Shown here: piece by piece, positions 16,396 through 26,377 of the stretch
Numbering within the stretch: the stretch's first letter is position 1
How the letters are laid out: each line of letters begins with the position of its first letter
DNA from: JBBQNY01 sp038255255
Lineage (GTDB): Bacteria; Pseudomonadota; Gammaproteobacteria; Xanthomonadales; Ahniellaceae
Assembly: GCA_038255255.1 (NCBI GenBank)
Contig: JBBSLL010000002.1
Coordinates: 62,001 to 126,000, forward strand
Direction of reading: 5' to 3'
DNA length: 64,000 nt
The notes under the pieces: model-generated
Told to the model about the DNA's origin: nothing
What the model saw: the letters and a program-made list of their open reading frames with translations, nothing else
Database searches by the model: none
Made by a program: the position numbers and the translations under genes

Positions 16396-16791
16396 TTACG
16401 CCGCGGAGCGCGTGTTGGTCTCAAGCCAGGCGGCGAAAGCCGCCTCGTCGAGTGATCCATCCGCGAGCGACACAAAGGTCTCGTAACGGCTCTGCATGGA
16501 TGCGTGGAGTTCGAGACCGTTGAGTTGCAGGAAGGTCAGCGTGGCGACCAACGCGGTGCGCTTGTTGCCATCAACGAAAGGATGATTGCGCGCGATGCCG
16601 AAGCCATAGGCTGCCGCGAGCGCGCAAGTCGAAACGGCCGCACCGCCGTGGGCGAAGCGCTGCTTTGGTCGGGCCAGGGCCGAAGCCAGCAGCCCGGCAT
16701 CGCGCACGCCGCTGGCCCCGCCGTGCTCGGACAGTTGCCGCAGATGCATCGCCTCGACTGCGGCCGCCATCAGCCAGACCCGCTCAGCCAT
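16396..16791 (-). CDS. doc: Doc-type (Fic fold) toxin of a type II toxin-antitoxin pair
   Basis: 131-residue death-on-curing family protein. The Fic-like catalytic motif reads NHPFVDGNKRTALVATLTFL; Doc proteins have this shortened form (HxFx[D/N]xNKR) and phosphorylate elongation factor Tu, halting translation. The N-terminal helices (VEAMHLRQLSEHGG, GVRDAGLLASALARP) match the family. The start follows the antitoxin stop by three bases, the usual antitoxin-first order with coupled translation. Toxicity here is inferred from family and context. Confidence 0.9.
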   Translation of the reverse strand: MAERVWLMAAAVEAMHLRQLSEHGGASGVRDAGLLASALARPKQRFAHGGAAVSTCALAAAYGFGIARNHPFVDGNKRTALVATLTFLQLNGLELHASMQSRYETFVSLADGSLDEAAFAAWLETNTRSAA

Positions 16792-16794
16792 TCG

Positions 16795-17019
16795 CTACTT
16801 CGCCAGCTGCCGGAGTACGTCGCGGTTCTTGCGCATCACCTGCTCGGCGACTTCCATCTGGCGCGCGAACTCGGGATCGTGCGGCGTCACGCGATAGCCG
16901 TCGGGCGCCTCGGTGAGATACAGCATGTCGCCTTCCTGCACGCGCAGCTTCGCCAGCACTTCCTTGGGCAGGATGACGCCGACCGAATTGCCGATGCGAT
17001 TGAGCTTGAGAGACGTCAC
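16795..17019 (-). CDS. AbrB/MazE-like antitoxin
   Basis: 74-residue partner of the Doc toxin. The N-terminal half, LKLNRIGNSVGVILPKEVLAKL, is a SpoVT-AbrB swapped-hairpin DNA-binding domain, followed by VQEGDMLYLTEAPDGYRV. The C-terminal half (FARQMEVAEQVMRKNRDVLRQLAK) is a helix that probably wraps the toxin. The start is GTG at 17019, with GGAGAAG upstream. Classic Doc partners are Phd-fold; the AbrB-fold partner is a known alternative pairing. It probably represses its own promoter through the direct repeats just upstream. Confidence 0.85.
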   Translation of the reverse strand: MTSLKLNRIGNSVGVILPKEVLAKLRVQEGDMLYLTEAPDGYRVTPHDPEFARQMEVAEQVMRKNRDVLRQLAK

Positions 17020-17055
17020 GCCGCTTCTCCTTGACCAGACTTGCCAAGCCGGCAT

Positions 17056-17075
17056 GTTATTACGCACGTTATTAC
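17056..17075 (-). promoter_or_regulatory. direct-repeat operator/promoter of the toxin-antitoxin operon
   Basis: GTTATTAC occurs twice (17056-17063 and 17068-17075), 12 bp apart, about 37 bp upstream of the antitoxin start. On the minus strand the copies read GTAATAAC and contain an AT-rich -10-like segment in an otherwise GC-rich region. Direct repeats at this place fit binding by the AbrB-type antitoxin. No experimental support is available. Confidence 0.5.
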
Positions 17076-17121
17076 ACCGCAAGAGACCCCCGAAATTCGC
17101 AGTGCACCGGGCCCGCAAGCA

Positions 17122-17147
17122 GGAAGCCCCGCGAATGCGGGGCTTCC
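17122..17147 (-). terminator. hairpin downstream of rpoD
   Basis: A perfect 11-bp stem (GGAAGCCCCGC / GCGGGGCTTCC) with a 4-base loop lies 26 bases past the rpoD stop. There is no T-run after it on the minus strand, so it would be a weak intrinsic terminator or an RNA-stabilising hairpin that separates rpoD from the toxin-antitoxin operon. Confidence 0.5.
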
Positions 17148-17172
17148 GAGACACGAACTGCTGGCGGATCGA

Positions 17173-19008
<1,836 letters not shown>

Positions 19009-19085
19009 TTACTGAATCCTGATGCGAGTCCGCCAGTGTAGGCGGGGTGTCAATGCCGGACCTGATATGGGGTCGGGCAGCCCTG

Positions 19086-19132
19086 AAAAAACCCGCCTCC
19101 CGGCTGCAAAAGACCTGCAAGAGGCCGGGAGG
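19086..19132 (-). terminator. intrinsic terminator after dtd
   Basis: On the minus strand CCTCCCGGC (19132-19124) pairs with GCCGGGAGG (19104-19096) and is followed by CGGG and six T residues (19091-19086). This is a rho-independent terminator layout for transcripts coming from dtd, with a loop of 19 bases. Confidence 0.55.
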
Positions 19133-19183
19133 GGTAGCGCCTCGCTGCAGCATAAAGGGCTGCCGCGGAAGCGAGGCGCTACC
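19133..19183. repeat. GTAG-flanked inverted repeat between dtd and rpoD
   Basis: GGTAGCGCCTCGCT (19133-19146) is the exact reverse complement of AGCGAGGCGCTACC (19170-19183), with an inner GCAGC/GCTGC pairing in the loop. Both arms begin with GTAG on their own strand, as do the REP palindromes at 3709 and 63725, though the stem sequence differs. It is probably a related repetitive element rather than a gene-specific signal. Confidence 0.6.
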
Positions 19184-19221
19184 GCTTCCGGCCGCTCTGA
19201 GGGCTTCGGCGCAGAGCCTCG

Positions 19222-19659
19222 TCAGTTCTCCAGCAGGAAGGTGACCGGCCCTTCGTTCACGAGTTCCACCTCCATGCGGGCCCCGAACCGCCCGGTCGCC
19301 ACCGTCCCCCACCGCTCCCGGGCCATGCCCACCAGCAGGTCGAACAACTCCTCGGCCATGGCCGGGGCCGCCGCGGTCGAAAAGCCCGGCCGCAACCCCG
19401 AGCGCGTGTCCGCCGCGAGCGTGAACTGCGAGACCAGCAGCAACCCGCCGCCGGTGTCCCGCAGGGAGCGATTCATTTTTCCGGACGCGTCTTCGAATAC
19501 CCGGTAGGCGAGCAGTCTCTCGACCATTCGCTCGCACGAGGCCGTGTTGTCGGTCGGCTGCACCCCAACCAGTACCAGCAGGCCCGCGCCGATCGCGCCG
19601 ACGATAACGCCCTCCACGCGCACCTCCGCGCGCGCCACCCGCTGCATCAGCGCGCGCAC
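19222..19659 (-). CDS. dtd: D-aminoacyl-tRNA deacylase
   Basis: Removes D-amino acids (and glycine from tRNA-Ala in known members) wrongly attached to tRNA, in the cytoplasm. The 145-residue length is typical. The two active-site segments are present: VSQFTLAAD with the SQxT motif, and VNEGPVTFLLEN at the end with NxGPVT, where the family has the Gly-Pro cross-subunit motif. MRALMQRVARAEVRVEG is the standard N-terminus. It is upstream of rpoD on the same strand and divergent from an acyltransferase gene. Confidence 0.96.
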   Translation of the reverse strand: MRALMQRVARAEVRVEGVIVGAIGAGLLVLVGVQPTDNTASCERMVERLLAYRVFEDASGKMNRSLRDTGGGLLLVSQFTLAADTRSGLRPGFSTAAAPAMAEELFDLLVGMARERWGTVATGRFGARMEVELVNEGPVTFLLEN

Positions 19660-19703
19660 GAGCAGCTCGCAAGAGTCATCCCGGGGCTCCCTACAATGAG
19701 GCG

Positions 19704-20588
19704 ATGAGCTTCAAGGTCCGCATTGTGCACGCGCTGGTCCGTGCCGGCAGCGCCCTGCCGCTGGCGTGGCTGCACGCGTTCGCGCGCCCGCTGGCGGTGT
19801 TGGCCCGTTTGCTTGGCACGCGCGAGGCCCGCGTTGCCGAACGCAACATCGAGCTGGTGTTTCCCGAACTCGATCCTGTCGAACGCGGCCGGATCACGCG
19901 CGAGTCGCTGCGCCAGACCGCGATGAGCCTGACGGAGTTGCCGGCTCTCTGGGGCACGCCCGAGTCAGCACTGGCATTCGTCCGCGAAGTGCATGGGGAG
20001 CAGCACCTGGCTGCGGCTCTGGCGGGCAAGCAGGGGGTCCTTGTCGCCGCGCCGCATCTCGGCAGCTGGGAATTGCTCAACCTCTGGCTGTCGCGGCAGG
20101 CCCCGATGGTGATCCTGTATCGCGTGCCCCAGCGCGCCGAGTTCGACCAGTTCCTGCGCGACGCGCGCGGCGCGTTCGGCGCCGAACCGGTCCGCGCAGA
20201 CGCCGCCGGCGTGCGCACGCTGTTCCGGCGGCTCAAGGAGGGTCGCATGGTCGGCATCCTGCCCGACCAGCGCCCCAAGAGCGGCGAAGGGGCGTGGGGT
20301 ACGTTCTTCGGCCAGCCCGCGAAAACGATGACGCTGCTGGGTCGGCTCGCACACAAGTCCCACGCACCGGTGTTGCTCGCCTGGGCGGAGCGGCTGCCCG
20401 CATCCCGGGGTTTCGACATCCATATCGAGCGGCTGGCGCCGGCCATCGCGGACGCCGATCCCCTCGCGTCGACCCATGCGCTCAACGCCGCCATCGAGCG
20501 CGCGGTGCGCACGCGTCCCGAACAGTACCAGTGGACCTACAAGCGCTTCGGCATGCGACAGCACGTCGACGACGCGCTGCCCTACTAG
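19704..20588 (+). CDS. LpxL/HtrB-family lysophospholipid/lipid A acyltransferase
   Basis: 294-residue inner-membrane acyltransferase that transfers a fatty acyl chain, in known members to lipid A precursors (LpxL, LpxM). The catalytic HX4E motif is HLGSWE in AAPHLGSWELL. Other family blocks are ARVAERNIELVFPEL, GRMVGILPDQRPKSGEG and, near the C-terminus, PEQYQWTYKRF. The N-terminus is hydrophobic but short, as in the family. Which acyltransferase step it performs cannot be told from sequence. It is followed at 42 bases by a histidine phosphatase lipoprotein gene. Confidence 0.9.
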   Translation: MSFKVRIVHALVRAGSALPLAWLHAFARPLAVLARLLGTREARVAERNIELVFPELDPVERGRITRESLRQTAMSLTELPALWGTPESALAFVREVHGEQHLAAALAGKQGVLVAAPHLGSWELLNLWLSRQAPMVILYRVPQRAEFDQFLRDARGAFGAEPVRADAAGVRTLFRRLKEGRMVGILPDQRPKSGEGAWGTFFGQPAKTMTLLGRLAHKSHAPVLLAWAERLPASRGFDIHIERLAPAIADADPLASTHALNAAIERAVRTRPEQYQWTYKRFGMRQHVDDALPY

Positions 20589-20630
20589 CGATCATTGGGC
20601 GCCGCCTTGCCTTGTCGCCGGAGAGTTTCG

Positions 20631-21146
20631 ATGCACGTTGTGAACCGCTGCCTGCTCGTTGCACTGTCATGCGCTTTCGCCGCGTGCGCCTCCACCTCGG
20701 CGGTCCCCGCGTCGGGCGCGATCTTCTTCGTTGTCCGCCATGCGGAGAAAGACATCGACGACCCGAAGGATCCCTCGCTCACCGAAGCGGGGCGCATGCG
20801 CGCGGATGCGCTGGCGCGCCAGTTCGCCGGCAAGACGCTGACCGCAGCCTATGCGACGGCGTTCAAGCGCACGCAGCAGACCGCGCAGCCATCGGCCACC
20901 GCAAGCGCGATTGGCGTCACGACGTACGATGCGGCCGGGTCCGCAAGCCAATTTGCAGCAGGTTTGCGCGGCGAGCACCCGCGAGGCCGAATCCTGGTGG
21001 TCGGCCACAGCAACACCGTTCCAGAAATCGCTTCCGCACTTTGCGAGTGCCCGAGCGCGCCCATGGCGGACACCGACTATGGTCGATTGTTCGAAGTCAC
21101 GATCGACAGCGCCGGTCGCGCCACGCTCATCGAGCACACCTATTGA
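20631..21146 (+). CDS. histidine phosphatase superfamily lipoprotein
   Basis: 171-residue predicted envelope phosphatase. The signal ends in a lipobox-like AFAAC near residue 19. The catalytic RH motif is FFVVRHAEKD; a second histidine sits in ILVVGHSNTVPEI and the substrate-pocket region is AYATAFKRTQQTA, all typical of phosphoglycerate-mutase-like phosphatases of the SixA-like size. The ATG at 20631 has GGAGAG upstream; an earlier frame opening at 20595 lacks it. Substrate unknown. Probably co-transcribed with the acyltransferase gene. Confidence 0.85.
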   Translation: MHVVNRCLLVALSCAFAACASTSAVPASGAIFFVVRHAEKDIDDPKDPSLTEAGRMRADALARQFAGKTLTAAYATAFKRTQQTAQPSATASAIGVTTYDAAGSASQFAAGLRGEHPRGRILVVGHSNTVPEIASALCECPSAPMADTDYGRLFEVTIDSAGRATLIEHTY

Positions 21147-21236
21147 TGCTGCGCCGCCGTCGTCGTGGCCCCGCGCGCAAGCAGTGCCGCTAACGCGTGC
21201 CGGTGTCGATGACGGTTTGCACCGTTCCGCCGACTC

Positions 21237-23375
21237 TCACTTTACGCACACGCGGACCGCCTCCACCCAGATGGGTACGCCGCTCAGTGCCGCGTTGCCC
21301 GAGGGCGCATCGAGCGCCGCGACGTGGGTGAGGTCGTTGTAACTGGGGCCTTCGACGTGCATCGCACGAGACTGCCGCGTGCCATCGCGACCGTGTCCGT
21401 AGCCGTGGGGCAGGCAGGCCACGCCGGGCATGATCGCATCGCTTTGCTGCGCGTCGACTTCGATCGAGCCCGCCTCGGAGCGCACCCGTACGCGCGCGCC
21501 GTCGGCGATGCCGCGGCGCGCGAGATCGTCCGCGTGCATGAGCAGGTGATGGCGCGGCTTGCCCTTGATCAGGCGCGGCGCGTTGTGCATCCACGAGTTG
21601 TTGCTGCGCAACTCGCGACGGCCTATGAGTAACAGGGCGTCTGGCCCGTGCTCACCTGTCGGAGCCACCGCGCCTGCTTCCTTCGCGAGCTCCGCAAGCG
21701 CCTCCATCATCACCGTCGGCGCGCACTCGATTTTCCCGCTCGCCGTCTCGAGACGTCGCAGCAACGACGGTCGCAAAGGCCCGAGGTCGAGTCCATGTGG
21801 TGCAGCTTCGAGCTGTTCCACGGTGACTTCGCCGCCGCCGCGTTCGAGACCGGCGGCGATCATGGCGCGCGGCTCGGAGGGCGCCACCCAGGGCTTGCCG
21901 GCCGCGGCGCAGTACGCCGTGCCCAACCCGTCGACAATCTGCCAGTCGGCGCGCTCGTCCGCGGGCACCGGACCGAACGGCACATTGAGCCGCGCCACGC
22001 GGCGCACCGCGAACGCATTGAATACGAGATCGTAGTGGTACTGCGTCAATGGCGACGCCGGCGGCAGGATGAGATGCGCGAAGCGCGTGGTCTCGTTGAC
22101 GCACACATCGATCGAGACCATGAAGTCGAGCGACGCCAGCGCATCTTCGAGTGCGCGACCGTTCGGCGTCGACAGAACCGGATTGCCCGCGCACGTCACG
22201 AGCGCGCGCACCTGGCCTGCGCCGGGCGTGGTGATTTCTTCCGCGAGCACTGCGACCGGCAACTCACCGGCGAATTCGGGCAGGCCGCGCACGCGACTGC
22301 TCCACTTGCCCCGGTGTCCTTTCGCAGTGCCGGGTCCCGTCATCGGAAACGCCGGATCGTTCGGCAGCACGCCGCCTTCGCGATCGAGATTACCGGTGTA
22401 GAGATTGAGGATCTGCATGAGCCATTGGCACAGCGTGCCGTATCGCTGGGTCGAGACGCCGATGCGTCCGTACACCGCAGCGCGCGGCGCGGCGTAGAGA
22501 TCTCGTGCGATCTGGTGCACGCGCGCCGCTGCGATTCCCGTGCGCGCCTCGAACTGCGTCGCGTCGATGGCGACGATCACTGCGAGCGCTTCGTCCCAGC
22601 CTGCGATCTTCGCCGCATAGGCCTCGAGGCGCGGCGCGCCCAGGCGCATGAGTTCCTGGATCAGGCCGAGCAGCAACCAGACGTCGCCGCCGGGCCGGAT
22701 GAACACGTGATCGCTCGCGATCTCCGCAGTCTCGGTGTGGCGCGGATCCACAACCACCAGCTTGCCGCGTGCGACCAGCGCCTTGAGGCGCTTCGCCACG
22801 CCGGGCGCGGTCATCAGGCTGCCGTTCGACGCAACAGGGTTTGCTCCGAGCATCAGGAAGTAGTCGCAGCGATCGATGTCGGGAATCGGCACCAGGAACT
22901 GGTGTCCGTACATGGCCCACGCGACGAGCTGGTGCGGCCACTGGTCGACGGACGACGCCGAAAAGACGTTCTGCGAACGCAGCGCGCGCAACAGCGCCGG
23001 CATGTAAGCGATGTGCCCGAAGTGATGCACGTTTGGATTGCCGAGATAGGCCGCGACCGCGTTGGCGCCGTGCTCGCTCTGGATCGCGGCGAGCCGTTCC
23101 CCTGCGAACGCGAACGCCTCATCCCAGCCGATCTCGTGCCACGCGTCGCCGATCCGACGCAGCGGCCGTCGCAAGCGATCGGGGTCTGACTCGAGATCGA
23201 GGATCGCGTTGCCCTTGGGACAGATGTGCCCGCGACTGAAGGGATCGTCCTCGTCGCCGCGAATCGCGACCAGCGTGCCGTCGTCCGCGTCGAACTGGAA
23301 GTCGAGCCCGCAGATCGCCTCGCACAGCGGACAGGCGCGATAACGGGACAGGCGCGATGACATCGAACGCGGCAT
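21237..23375 (-). CDS. orphan molybdopterin-dependent oxidoreductase
   Basis: 712-residue protein of the DMSO-reductase/formate-dehydrogenase family, which binds bis-molybdopterin guanine dinucleotide and one [4Fe-4S] cluster. Cluster ligands are CPLCEAICG near the N-terminus and CPKG in RGHICPKGNAIL. Later blocks include CDYFLMLGANPVASNG, KLVVVDPRHTETAEIASDHVFIRPG and LVTCAGNPVLSTPNG. The C-terminal cofactor-binding beta barrel has RSNNSWMHN and VRSEAGSIEV. There is no twin-arginine signal, so it is probably cytoplasmic. No electron-transfer subunit or FdhD-like gene is adjacent, and the substrate is unknown. The start at 23375 has GAGG seven bases upstream; ATG 23363 is an alternative. Confidence 0.88.
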   Translation of the reverse strand: MPRSMSSRLSRYRACPLCEAICGLDFQFDADDGTLVAIRGDEDDPFSRGHICPKGNAILDLESDPDRLRRPLRRIGDAWHEIGWDEAFAFAGERLAAIQSEHGANAVAAYLGNPNVHHFGHIAYMPALLRALRSQNVFSASSVDQWPHQLVAWAMYGHQFLVPIPDIDRCDYFLMLGANPVASNGSLMTAPGVAKRLKALVARGKLVVVDPRHTETAEIASDHVFIRPGGDVWLLLGLIQELMRLGAPRLEAYAAKIAGWDEALAVIVAIDATQFEARTGIAAARVHQIARDLYAAPRAAVYGRIGVSTQRYGTLCQWLMQILNLYTGNLDREGGVLPNDPAFPMTGPGTAKGHRGKWSSRVRGLPEFAGELPVAVLAEEITTPGAGQVRALVTCAGNPVLSTPNGRALEDALASLDFMVSIDVCVNETTRFAHLILPPASPLTQYHYDLVFNAFAVRRVARLNVPFGPVPADERADWQIVDGLGTAYCAAAGKPWVAPSEPRAMIAAGLERGGGEVTVEQLEAAPHGLDLGPLRPSLLRRLETASGKIECAPTVMMEALAELAKEAGAVAPTGEHGPDALLLIGRRELRSNNSWMHNAPRLIKGKPRHHLLMHADDLARRGIADGARVRVRSEAGSIEVDAQQSDAIMPGVACLPHGYGHGRDGTRQSRAMHVEGPSYNDLTHVAALDAPSGNAALSGVPIWVEAVRVCVK

Positions 23376-23500
23376 CGGCGACCTCGACGGCGAGACCCGG
23401 CGGATCATACGCCGCGCCCCAAAGGCCGGCGCGGGCGGATCAGTCCATGGATTGCGCGACTCCCTTGCATCGCGTGTGTGGGAGGAATTCGCGTCCGGGG

Positions 23501-25324
23501 TCAGCCGCGCGACTTTTCCTCCGCGATCCACGCGGCGACGCGCTGCTCCAGGAGCTTGAGCGGCATGTCGCCACCGGTGAGCACGACGTTGTGGAAACGC
23601 GGCAGGCTGAACTTCGCCCCGAGCTCGCGTTTGGCCTGCTCGCGCAATTCGAGGATGCGATTCATGCCGACCTTGTAGGCGAGCGCCTGACCGGGGTTGA
23701 CGAGGTAGCGTTCGATCTCGGCCACAACGCCGGCCGACGGCGTGCCGGTCTTTTCCGTCATGTAGACGATGGCCTGCTCGCGCGTCCAGCGCTTGTGATG
23801 AAGGCCGGTGTCGACCACAAGTCGCTTCGCGCGGAACAACTCCGCCTGCAGGCGCCCGAGGTTGTCGAGCGGGTTCTTCTGGTAGCCGATTTCCCACGCG
23901 AGCCGCTCAGCGTAGAGCGCCCAGCCTTCGGCGAACGCGGTAAACGGCAGGATCTTGCGGAAAGTTGGAACGCCGGTCAGTTCCTGCTGGATGGTCTGCT
24001 GGAAGTGATGGCCCGGGATCGCCTCGTGATAGGCGAGCGTGCGCATGCCGAACTTCTGCACCCCGGCGACATTGCGCAGGTTCATGTAGAAGATGCCCGG
24101 TCGCGATCCGTCGAACGCGGGCGCGTTGTAGTAGGCGCCCGGCGCGGTCTTCTCGCGGAACACGGGCACGCGCTCGACTCTCACGGGCGCCTTGGGGCGC
24201 ACGTCGAAGTAAGGCCCGAGACCCTTGTCGATCTCGTCGATGATGGTCTGGAAGTCCTTCAGGATCTGTTCGCGGCCCGCGTCGCTGTCCGGATAAAGCT
24301 GGTCAGGCCGACTGCCGAGCTGCGCCACCCGCGCACCGACCGTACCCTCGGTCAGTCCTTCGGCGCGCAGGATCGCGTCCATTTCGCCCTCGATGCGCGC
24401 AACCTCGGACAGTCCCAGTGCGTGCACCGCATCCGGCGTCATGTCCGTCGTCGTGTGCTGGCGCACCGCCCAGGCGTAGAAGGCTCCGCCATCCGGCAAC
24501 GACCACACTCCGTGGTTGCCCTGGGTCTTCGGCAGCAGGCCTTCGTAGTAGGCGATCATGCGGTTGTAGACGGGGTACACGCTCGTCTCGATCGCGGCGC
24601 GCGCCTCGTCGAGAGTCCGCTTGCGTGCGGCCTCATCCATGGCCCTGGCATCGAGCTTGCCGAGCTTCTCCGCGAGGCTCGTGTAGAGCACGTTCTCGGT
24701 GGCCGGAGCGCCAGCGAAGCTGCGCATCTCGGCCAGCACTTTCTCGACCACGAACGTCGGCGGCACGATGCCCTCGCGCTCGCGCAGCTTCACGCCCTCC
24801 AGTACATCGTCGAGCTTGCGCGGAAACTGCTTCAGCCGCGCGATGTAGTTCCGTGCATCCTTCGGTGTCGTCACCGGATGCTGGGTCGCCATGAAGGTCG
24901 GCAGCCCGTTCTGCACGCCGGACAACTGGTTGAGCGGATGGTTGTGGTGCTGGAAGCGCTGGCCTTCCTCCTGGATCGACAGGAAGTACTCGAGCATGTC
25001 GTAGGACAGTCGCGTGCTCTCGTCGAGGCCGTCGCGGTCGTATTCGCGCAGGGTCGCGAGGTCGTCCCGCACTTTCGCATTGAGCTTCTGCTCGCGTGCG
25101 AGCGACGAATCCGTAAGGTCATCGCTGAACCAGTCCGCCCACGCCGGCAGCATGCGCATGCTGCTGAGCAGCTCCGGATCCTCGAGCGCGTACTCCGCGA
25201 ACACGCGCTCGAAGAACCAGCCGATCTTGGCCGGCCGCATCGTCAGCGTGTGCGCTACCAGCAGCGCCAGCAGGATCAGCACGACCAGGATCAGGCGAAA
25301 GGACCAGCGAAAAAATGTGCGCAT
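23501..25324 (-). CDS. DUF885 family predicted zinc metallopeptidase, membrane-anchored
   Basis: 607-residue protein. One N-terminal hydrophobic segment (LILVVLILLALLVAHTL) anchors it, with the rest probably periplasmic. The DUF885 fold is shown by the gluzincin-like motif YHEAIPGHHFQ and the downstream AFAEGWALYAE with the third ligand glutamate, plus GIFYMNLRN. Substrates of this family are largely unknown. The start at 25324 is chosen for GAGG seven bases before it; an ATG six codons upstream (25342) is less likely. It lies between the oxidoreductase and a secreted FGE-like protein, all on the minus strand. Confidence 0.88.
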   Translation of the reverse strand: MRTFFRWSFRLILVVLILLALLVAHTLTMRPAKIGWFFERVFAEYALEDPELLSSMRMLPAWADWFSDDLTDSSLAREQKLNAKVRDDLATLREYDRDGLDESTRLSYDMLEYFLSIQEEGQRFQHHNHPLNQLSGVQNGLPTFMATQHPVTTPKDARNYIARLKQFPRKLDDVLEGVKLREREGIVPPTFVVEKVLAEMRSFAGAPATENVLYTSLAEKLGKLDARAMDEAARKRTLDEARAAIETSVYPVYNRMIAYYEGLLPKTQGNHGVWSLPDGGAFYAWAVRQHTTTDMTPDAVHALGLSEVARIEGEMDAILRAEGLTEGTVGARVAQLGSRPDQLYPDSDAGREQILKDFQTIIDEIDKGLGPYFDVRPKAPVRVERVPVFREKTAPGAYYNAPAFDGSRPGIFYMNLRNVAGVQKFGMRTLAYHEAIPGHHFQQTIQQELTGVPTFRKILPFTAFAEGWALYAERLAWEIGYQKNPLDNLGRLQAELFRAKRLVVDTGLHHKRWTREQAIVYMTEKTGTPSAGVVAEIERYLVNPGQALAYKVGMNRILELREQAKRELGAKFSLPRFHNVVLTGGDMPLKLLEQRVAAWIAEEKSRG

Positions 25325-25387
25325 CGGATACCTCAGGAACAAAGAGTGGGGTTTGGAGAAACAGCATTGCCGGGTTCCGACCGAACG

Positions 25388-26260
25388 CTATGGAGCGTCG
25401 GCGCAGCAGCGGAACCCCGTACCGAAATCGAAGTAACTCGTGGCGTGCGCCGTCGTCAGGTAGAAACAACCATTGCCGTTGATCGCCGTATCGACGTAGA
25501 AGCCGCCGCGAAAAGTTCCAGCCGGGTCTGCCGTCCACTCGTGCAGGTTGCCCATCATGTCGTAAGGCCCTTCTGCGCTCTGGCAACCGGGATGCGTGCC
25601 AGTGCGAGCCAGTCCGTGCCGGACCTGGTTGATGCAGGAATGGTTGAGGTCCCACGGCGGAGGCGTCTGGAAATACTCCGCCGCCGGATGGGGATTGCGG
25701 GCGTCGTTGCACTCGCCGGGAATTCGCGTATTGCCGTATGGATAGACGAGGGAGTTTGGGCCTCGGCACGCGCGCAACCATTCCTGGTCCGTGCACAACC
25801 GCTTGCCCGCCAACGCGCAGGCGTTCGCAGCCTGAATGCCGCTGATATGACCTTGGGGAACGGCAAAGCGTGCGGAAATTGCCCGCACTTGCGTGGCACC
25901 GGGATTGCGATAGGGGGACCACGGAGTCGGCGGCCCCGGTGTTGAGATGTCCTGCAGGGCGGCCTCGTAACGGTCGATACAAAAGTTTGCGACTGGCACC
26001 ATGCCCGACGGACAGCCACCCGTGCCAGCCTCCTGCGCCGCGCCGAGATTGGGAACGGGCGCGTCGGCCGCGCTACACATGAAGGGCTCGTATCCGTCGC
26101 CGTAAACCGGCTCAACAGTCGTCGTAACGAGCGGATTAAGCGGTATGGCGGCGCCTGCTTCCGCCGGCAACTCTGATGCAACCGCCAAGCATCCGAAGAG
26201 GCTCAGCACCGCGCACACAGTGCGGCCCAAGAGGTCCGTGCAATCACCGAGCTTCGCCAC
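25388..26260 (-). CDS. secreted SUMF1/FGE-like (C-type lectin fold) protein
   Basis: 290-residue protein with a hydrophobic N-terminal segment (VCAVLSLFGCLAVASEL) consistent with export. The mature part matches the formylglycine-generating-enzyme-like fold: CPSGMVPVANFCIDRYEAAL at the start, IQAANACALAGKRLCTDQEWL, PYDMMGNLHEWTAD, GGFYVDTAI and the terminal GTGFRCC. These blocks are conserved even in members that are not sulfatase activators. No sulfatase gene is nearby, so true FGE activity is doubtful. Many cysteines suggest disulfides. No xGFE ending, unlike its neighbour. Confidence 0.8.
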   Translation of the reverse strand: MAKLGDCTDLLGRTVCAVLSLFGCLAVASELPAEAGAAIPLNPLVTTTVEPVYGDGYEPFMCSAADAPVPNLGAAQEAGTGGCPSGMVPVANFCIDRYEAALQDISTPGPPTPWSPYRNPGATQVRAISARFAVPQGHISGIQAANACALAGKRLCTDQEWLRACRGPNSLVYPYGNTRIPGECNDARNPHPAAEYFQTPPPWDLNHSCINQVRHGLARTGTHPGCQSAEGPYDMMGNLHEWTADPAGTFRGGFYVDTAINGNGCFYLTTAHATSYFDFGTGFRCCADAP

Positions 26261-26377
26261 GGCGCTTCCCCCGCATCCCGTGCCAGACAGGATCCGGTTC
26301 GAATTGTGCCGTACAGACTCCGGGCCTGCCCGACCGCTTCGCCCAAACGCGCCGGTCCCGGAGGCGTCAGCGCGCGT

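Noticed and set aside
23357..25945. An 862-residue plus-strand frame opposite the DUF885 and FGE-like genes
   Set aside because: Antisense to convincing genes, no domains; a product of high GC at third codon positions.
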